The position numbers and the translations under genes are program-made. The notes under the pieces are model-generated. The model did no database searches. It was not told the origin of the DNA and was given only the letters and a program-made list of their open reading frames with translations. Below, piece after piece: positions 39,804 through 43,216 of a stretch of DNA of 43,216 nucleotides (its first letter is position 1; each line of letters starts with the position of its first letter). Location of the stretch: IMG/VR virus record IMGVR_UViG_3300036785_000047, positions 1 through 43,216 of that record. One strand, given 5' to 3'. The stretch is from a virus.

Positions 39804-40790
39804 CTATGCTGATTTCATTGCCACACGATGATCCGAGTATGGATCACGCTTGTGAAACATGGCGTCTCTGAATTCTGTCCAATCCTCCCCAGCCTCGTGT
39901 AGCTGGCACATCTGAAAGAATTCACAATCCCATTGACAATCATGGGTTGGCGTCTTTGTCAGCCCAAGCTGATGGCCACGATAAGCAAGCATCAACTGGA
40001 CTTCATTGATGACGTTGGTACGCATCTTGGCTCGCTGGGCATCGTTTCGCCATGCCGGATAACGCATAAATAGTGGCTTGGGTTGATTCTTGCTCACCGA
40101 GCCATTCTTGTTGAGTGCCTGACCCTTGGCATTTGTTGGTCGATCATCAGGCAATGCCTTGCGCAAGAAGTTATACATGATGCCTTCCAACTTCTCACCA
40201 GGCGCCATGATGCCCTTGTGTCGCAAGACATTCTCGGCTACCATGAAATACGATCCAGCTTGATCATCCAATTCGAGATACCCGGTATTTGGTGTATTTG
40301 AAGCTGTCTTGTGCTCCATGAGCCAAAGCTTGCCAGTGGATAGATCACGATAGACACCATCAAATGTACCAACGTAAACAATCTTGCGCCCTTCAAAGAC
40401 TTCAGCATTGATTAACGCCTGGAATTGTTGCTCTGTCGCGATGACGTCCCACTGCTCGTCACGGCCATACTCCCGCACGTACTCATCAAGCATCGCAATG
40501 CCAAGCTCGCGTGCCTCCACCCATTGGTCCTGATTTATAAGGCCAGAGTTGTTCCTGATGTATCGCTCTTCATTGTTGGTGAATCTGACCCATGTCTCTG
40601 CGGGGTGTGGACCCCGCTGCGAGCCGAGCAAGTACCATGTGGCTAAAGCCTGATGTATACCACCACCAAACCAAAGCTTGCTATCGGTGGCGTTGGGTTC
40701 AAGGCCATTGCGCCAACTCCACCACCACTTCATGGGACATCTCTTCAGGGCCGCGCGTTCACTCGTACGCACAACGATGTTGTCAGTCAT
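39804..40790 (-). CDS. Cas4/RecB-like PD-(D/E)XK exonuclease
   Basis: This 328-residue protein begins at ATG 40790, which overlaps the previous stop (ATGA, 40787-40790). It has the RecB/Cas4-type nuclease pattern: GGGIHQALATW (His46), GTFDGVYRD (Asp144) and WLMEHKTAS (Glu159, Lys161). A lone Cys near the start (Cys18, KRCPMKW) and three near the end (CQWDCEFFQMC) match the four cysteines of Fe-S-cluster Cas4/AddB-type nucleases. It should degrade DNA ends for phage recombination with the Sak4-like protein and SSB. It is not associated with any CRISPR array here. Confidence 0.82.
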   Translation of the reverse strand: MTDNIVVRTSERAALKRCPMKWWWSWRNGLEPNATDSKLWFGGGIHQALATWYLLGSQRGPHPAETWVRFTNNEERYIRNNSGLINQDQWVEARELGIAMLDEYVREYGRDEQWDVIATEQQFQALINAEVFEGRKIVYVGTFDGVYRDLSTGKLWLMEHKTASNTPNTGYLELDDQAGSYFMVAENVLRHKGIMAPGEKLEGIMYNFLRKALPDDRPTNAKGQALNKNGSVSKNQPKPLFMRYPAWRNDAQRAKMRTNVINEVQLMLAYRGHQLGLTKTPTHDCQWDCEFFQMCQLHEAGEDWTEFRDAMFHKRDPYSDHRVAMKSA

Positions 40791-41257
40791 TTGTTGGCTT
40801 CGATTGCCCTGATGATTATCCATTGCTCTTCGGATGAATGTTGAGCAAGGATGCCGGGAAGCCGCAACGCATCTTCATATGCTTTAACAGATTTGATGCG
40901 AGCTTCCTGGATGATGGATGCTAGATGGCCTTCGATTGAGTTTGGATCAGCATGTTCCAATTGACGCACTCCAACCGCATTCAGCACCTTGTTGTGTGAA
41001 TTGACCCATCTATCACGGTAGGCCAAGTAACGTCTGAGATCATCGCCACGATTGACACGCTTGTAGAAGCCTTGGTTATCAGCAACCATAACATACTTAA
41101 ACTTGTCATGATTGACACGTTGATATTTGATTACCTCCTTCATCTTGATGCGATTAACACCAAGGAAGTCAGTGACCGTAGGCCAATAATGCCAGTCATC
41201 GGTATCCCAGTCTTCCAACTTCTGGGCTAGTTCATGTGTGCTAAGCATTATCCACAT
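40787..41257 (-). CDS. Hypothetical protein, possible DNA-binding
   Basis: This 156-residue protein is unrecognised. The sequence WPTVTDFLGVNRIKMKEVIK (about 25-44) could form a helix-turn-helix, and the middle (GFYKRVNRGDDLRRYLAYRD) is basic and helical. The C-terminal 60 residues are a long helix. It overlaps the upstream gene by 17 bases; a second ATG at 41248 is also possible. Two putative DNA-binding genes in tandem directly before the recombination block may be early regulators or replication initiators. No diagnostic domain is visible. Confidence 0.6.
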   Translation of the reverse strand: MWIMLSTHELAQKLEDWDTDDWHYWPTVTDFLGVNRIKMKEVIKYQRVNHDKFKYVMVADNQGFYKRVNRGDDLRRYLAYRDRWVNSHNKVLNAVGVRQLEHADPNSIEGHLASIIQEARIKSVKAYEDALRLPGILAQHSSEEQWIIIRAIEANK

Positions 41258-41885
41258 CCAATCTTAACATCTCAGCATCCCAATCAATTTCTGAATGAGG
41301 GTTGAGTGCCTCTATTGCAAGATTGATAGCATCACGGATTTTCTCCATACGTTCCAAGGCAAGTTCTGCTTGCTGACCAGCAGGCTTGGTTAGTCTTGCC
41401 CATGAGATAATCCTTGATACACCATGACCAATGTTATCGATTTGCCTGAAACCTTCTGTGATTTGCTTCTGCCGCTCTTGCTCAGTAGCATACACCTCAT
41501 TCCAAGCAGTCTTGTACTCATCATACGTGACATGCTTTTTGCTCGATTCTTGCGCATCAGCTACGACTTGCTGAAGACACTTGAACTTGAGCTCTGGATT
41601 CCCTTCATCGAGAGCAACGGCACGCATGGTCTTATAGGCCAAACGTATGGGGCAACCATCGATGAACTCTCGCCTATTTCCGCGGAAATAGGCCGAGACC
41701 AAGCGTCGCGTCTGTAGTGTTGATATGGACATCCCGGTCTCATCAGAGATGCGACCAAGTTTCTCCATATTACCATTGTTAACGCCATTTTTACCCAATG
41801 GCGCCAACGCAAGGATGATGTCTCCTTGCTCCAGACGTGACATCTCCAGCTCAGCTATGCGCTGGATTCCTGCTTCCCACTCCAT
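41241..41885 (-). CDS. Putative helix-turn-helix protein
   Basis: This 214-residue protein has an N-terminal helix (RIAELEMSRLEQGDIILAL) and a candidate helix-turn-helix at about residues 42-66 (LGRISDETGMSISTLQTRRL). A basic KTMRAV segment and long helical parts follow. It resembles ParB-like or replication regulators only loosely. The ATG at 41885 follows a GAGGGAGAA site and overlaps the small membrane protein stop (TAATG). Its coding sequence contains a 22-bp perfect palindrome right after the predicted helix-turn-helix (41672-41693). That may be an operator for its own product; this is inference. Confidence 0.6.
   Translation of the reverse strand: MEWEAGIQRIAELEMSRLEQGDIILALAPLGKNGVNNGNMEKLGRISDETGMSISTLQTRRLVSAYFRGNRREFIDGCPIRLAYKTMRAVALDEGNPELKFKCLQQVVADAQESSKKHVTYDEYKTAWNEVYATEQERQKQITEGFRQIDNIGHGVSRIISWARLTKPAGQQAELALERMEKIRDAINLAIEALNPHSEIDWDAEMLRLDVDNA
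41672..41693. promoter_or_regulatory. Perfect 22-bp palindrome in the coding sequence
   Basis: Two 11-base arms (GCCTATTTCCG and its exact complement) meet with no spacer around a CCGCGG centre. Outside them, CTCG and CGAG extend the stem by four pairs if one C is bulged. A palindrome of this length is expected by chance only about once in 100 windows of this size, by simple counting. Confidence 0.65.
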
Positions 41886-42037
41886 TACAATTCTCCCTCT
41901 CTCAAGTTACGCCAGAACTCAATCTCATCAAGCTCATCCTGGGTGTCTGGCCTAGTCTTCTCACGGTGAATGCTGAGCATAGCCACCGTGAAAACGCAGC
42001 TAATTATGACCAAGCTGCCTTCAACAATCAAGCCCAT
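41885..42037 (-). CDS. Small single-pass membrane protein
   Basis: This 50-residue protein begins MGLIVEGSLVIIS at ATG 42037 (TAATG overlap with the previous stop, GGAAGG site upstream). One hydrophobic segment (residues 2-22) forms a membrane helix. A charged tail (HREKTRPDTQDELDEIEFW) follows. It could be a small inner-membrane protein in superinfection exclusion or host control; no family is known to me. It is coupled to both neighbours. Confidence 0.6.
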   Translation of the reverse strand: MGLIVEGSLVIISCVFTVAMLSIHREKTRPDTQDELDEIEFWRNLREGEL

Positions 42038-42252
42038 TACGGTGCCTTCCAGCCTCTCGGCGTAGTGGGCATGCCGATCTGGATGTAGCAGTCGGTGCAT
42101 GCGAAATGCCCATTCGACATATTGAGCGTGCCTTCCTCCTGTAGCACATAGTCGTCTGGGCTTAGGCCTGACTCCGTTGACTCTGGCGAGTATTCGCTCA
42201 ACTCGTCAGGCGTCTTACCACAACGAAAGCAAACCAGAAGTTGATCACCCAT
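42037..42252 (-). CDS. Small zinc-ribbon-like protein
   Basis: This 71-residue protein has two CxxC knuckles, VCFRCGKT at residues 8-11 and ACTDCYI at 52-55, about 40 residues apart, as in zinc-ribbon proteins. The region between is acidic and Ser/Pro-rich. The start at 42252 overlaps the previous stop (TAATG). It is one of four consecutive small cysteine proteins. The function is unknown. Confidence 0.7.
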   Translation of the reverse strand: MGDQLLVCFRCGKTPDELSEYSPESTESGLSPDDYVLQEEGTLNMSNGHFACTDCYIQIGMPTTPRGWKAP

Positions 42253-42500
42253 TAGTTCAGACCTGCCTTTCTATGCCGCCGTATCTCCTGGGCCATGGCG
42301 TGGATGTACTGGGCAAACTCTTCATCCATGATGAGCGTGATGATTTCACCCTCGCTCGGCGTCCGCATTTTGTGATCATCGCCTAGCATGTTGATCTGGC
42401 CGCAGTTGGGGCACACAACGTAATCGCCAGGCTCCATAGGATGAATCTCGCACATGCCATGCTCGGTGCCACATCCCGCACATGGAAGCATATCACTCAT
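42252..42500 (-). CDS. Small zinc-finger-like protein
   Basis: This 82-residue protein has PCAGCGTEHGMCEIH and VVCPNCGQI, two CxxC pairs with an extra Cys and His, suggesting a zinc ribbon. The C-terminal half is a charged helix (EEFAQYIHAMAQEIRRH). The start follows the previous stop by 2 bases; no strong ribosome site is seen. It belongs to the early cysteine-rich cluster. Confidence 0.7.
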   Translation of the reverse strand: MSDMLPCAGCGTEHGMCEIHPMEPGDYVVCPNCGQINMLGDDHKMRTPSEGEIITLIMDEEFAQYIHAMAQEIRRHRKAGLN

Positions 42501-42502
42501 GA

Positions 42503-42772
42503 CTAGTCAGCCCCGCCCAAAACCAATGAACTCAATTGATGTCGGATTTGAGCCAAAACTTGCAAAAGCTTTGTTTCAGCATTCGAAACATTTGCCAGCC
42601 CATCACTATCAAACATTTTGGCGCGTAACCAAGCTCGGTGAAATGTTGGTCTGTCCATGTACGCCAATGCAATTTCAACGTTTGCGCCGCGTCGCTTACA
42701 CTCTGGACAACCATCATGCAAAATCTGCTCAGGCTCATACCCAGGTAACGCTTCATGATAAGCGTGCATCAT
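42503..42772 (-). CDS. Small Cys-pair protein of actinophage type
   Basis: This 89-residue protein has a GCPECKRRG motif (CxxC) near residue 22 and a helical remainder, ANVEIALAYMDRPTFHRAW then AETKLLQVLAQIR. Similar short proteins occur in many actinophage early regions. The ATG at 42772 overlaps the previous stop (ATGA). The role is unknown. Confidence 0.68.
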   Translation of the reverse strand: MMHAYHEALPGYEPEQILHDGCPECKRRGANVEIALAYMDRPTFHRAWLRAKMFDSDGLANVSNAETKLLQVLAQIRHQLSSLVLGGAD

Positions 42773-43137
42773 GCCTCGATCACCTCAATCTCTCGACCAT
42801 GCGTCATCATCATCTCGCGTATGATGGCCAGGCGCAATATGGCCTTATCGTCGCGGCTCATGCGACCCCAACCTGGGATGAGATATCCATCCTTGTATTG
42901 GTATCGCGTCTTGATGAGATTACCACTGCCGCTGATGGTTCTGAGTCGATGTGTATAGCAACGCGAGCATCTGAGCGTCTGCTCAAAGATGTTGTTACGT
43001 CGATCAACGCCAACCGTGTATGCCCGCCATGAGTGGCCCCAGTCGCGACACTCCATGAACGACTTGGACATATTGGCGATGATGACATCAACATCAGCCT
43101 CTTTGACGACTTTGAGATGACTGCTCTTCCTGGCCAT
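42769..43137 (-). CDS. Conserved small Cys protein of actinophages
   Basis: This 122-residue protein has FMECRDWGHSWRAY, then QTLRCSRCYTHRLRT and YLIPGWGRMSRDD. CRD-x-GH-x-W followed by C-x-R-C-x-T-x-R, with YxYxxGYxxPGxGR, is a frequent actinophage pattern of unknown function that probably binds zinc. The ATG at 43137 lies directly after the stop of the cut-off upstream gene and has AGGAAGG 8 bases upstream. Confidence 0.75.
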   Translation of the reverse strand: MARKSSHLKVVKEADVDVIIANMSKSFMECRDWGHSWRAYTVGVDRRNNIFEQTLRCSRCYTHRLRTISGSGNLIKTRYQYKDGYLIPGWGRMSRDDKAILRLAIIREMMMTHGREIEVIEA

Positions 43138-43216
43138 TTATGAAGCCTTCCTGTAGGCTTCAGGATGCTTGCTCTTCATATGACCGGCCAATCCGCCACC
43201 AGATTTTGAAACAAAG
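43138..43216 (-). CDS. C-terminal end of a C2H2-finger-like protein (partial)
   Basis: The right edge cuts off all but the last 25 residues. They read SGGGLAGHMKSKHPEAY and end at TAA 43138-43140. The spacing GGLAGHMKSKH resembles the helix of a C2H2 zinc finger; the cysteine half would lie outside. It starts the cluster of small cysteine genes in the window. Confidence 0.5.
   Translation of the reverse strand, partial: FVSKSGGGLAGHMKSKHPEAYRKAS

Noticed and set aside
39804-40790. CRISPR-Cas4 system
   Set aside because: No other cas gene or array is present; the context is a phage recombination module.

Overview
This window looks like the greater part of a tailed double-stranded DNA phage genome, or a near-complete contig of one. 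About 53 genes were found and all read leftwards (minus strand). They are packed with ATGA, TGATG or TAATG stop/start overlaps, and only three spacers exceed 60 bases. No integrase, repressor, tRNA, CRISPR array or insertion sequence was seen. Long noncontractile siphovirus morphology is inferred from the tape measure, Dit-like and frameshifted chaperone genes. An actinobacterial host is likely: the capsid maturation protease, capsid protein, Cys-rich head-tail adaptor, DUF1360 membrane protein and small Cys-rich early proteins all resemble actinobacteriophage families. Base composition is only about half GC by eye, so a moderate-GC (for example freshwater) actinobacterium is a guess. All family assignments come from motif reading, not from searches.

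In transcription order (right to left), the window opens with a run of small Cys-rich proteins (43.2-42.0 kb), a small membrane protein and two possible DNA-binding proteins (41.9-40.8 kb). A recombination/repair block follows (40.8-37.1 kb): Cas4/RecB-like nuclease, two small genes, Sak4-like ATPase, an SSB-like protein with an acidic PF-ending tail, and a pyrimidine-dimer-glycosylase-like protein. Next is an accessory enzyme block (37.1-33.6 kb): FAD-type oxidoreductase, HAD phosphatase, a possible nucleotide-modification-associated protein, an SDR and a VOC/glyoxalase-like protein. The replication and nucleotide block (33.5-24.3 kb) carries a DnaE-type polymerase with a PHP domain, small Zn-ribbon genes, ThyX, a MazG-like remnant, a second SDR and a primase-helicase.

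A 0.55 kb gene-free stretch (23.72-24.27 kb) is dense in short direct and inverted repeats and is the best candidate replication origin or control region. Left of it lie a RuvC-like resolvase and the packaging genes (small and large terminase). The head genes follow: DUF1360 protein, portal with a MuF-like tail, protease, scaffold-fused HK97 capsid protein. Then come two structural proteins, the adaptor and neck genes, and the tail genes: chaperones with a -1 frameshift, tape measure, Dit-like, hub-like, C1q/knob receptor-binding and collagen-like fibre. The left edge cuts into a small membrane protein.

The least explained parts are the redox/VOC enzyme block combined with a ThyX carrying an altered signature, the repeat-rich spacer, a 22-bp perfect palindrome inside a putative regulator gene, an overlooked Cys-containing reading frame without a normal start behind the polymerase gene, and the lack of a tail tube gene at its usual position.
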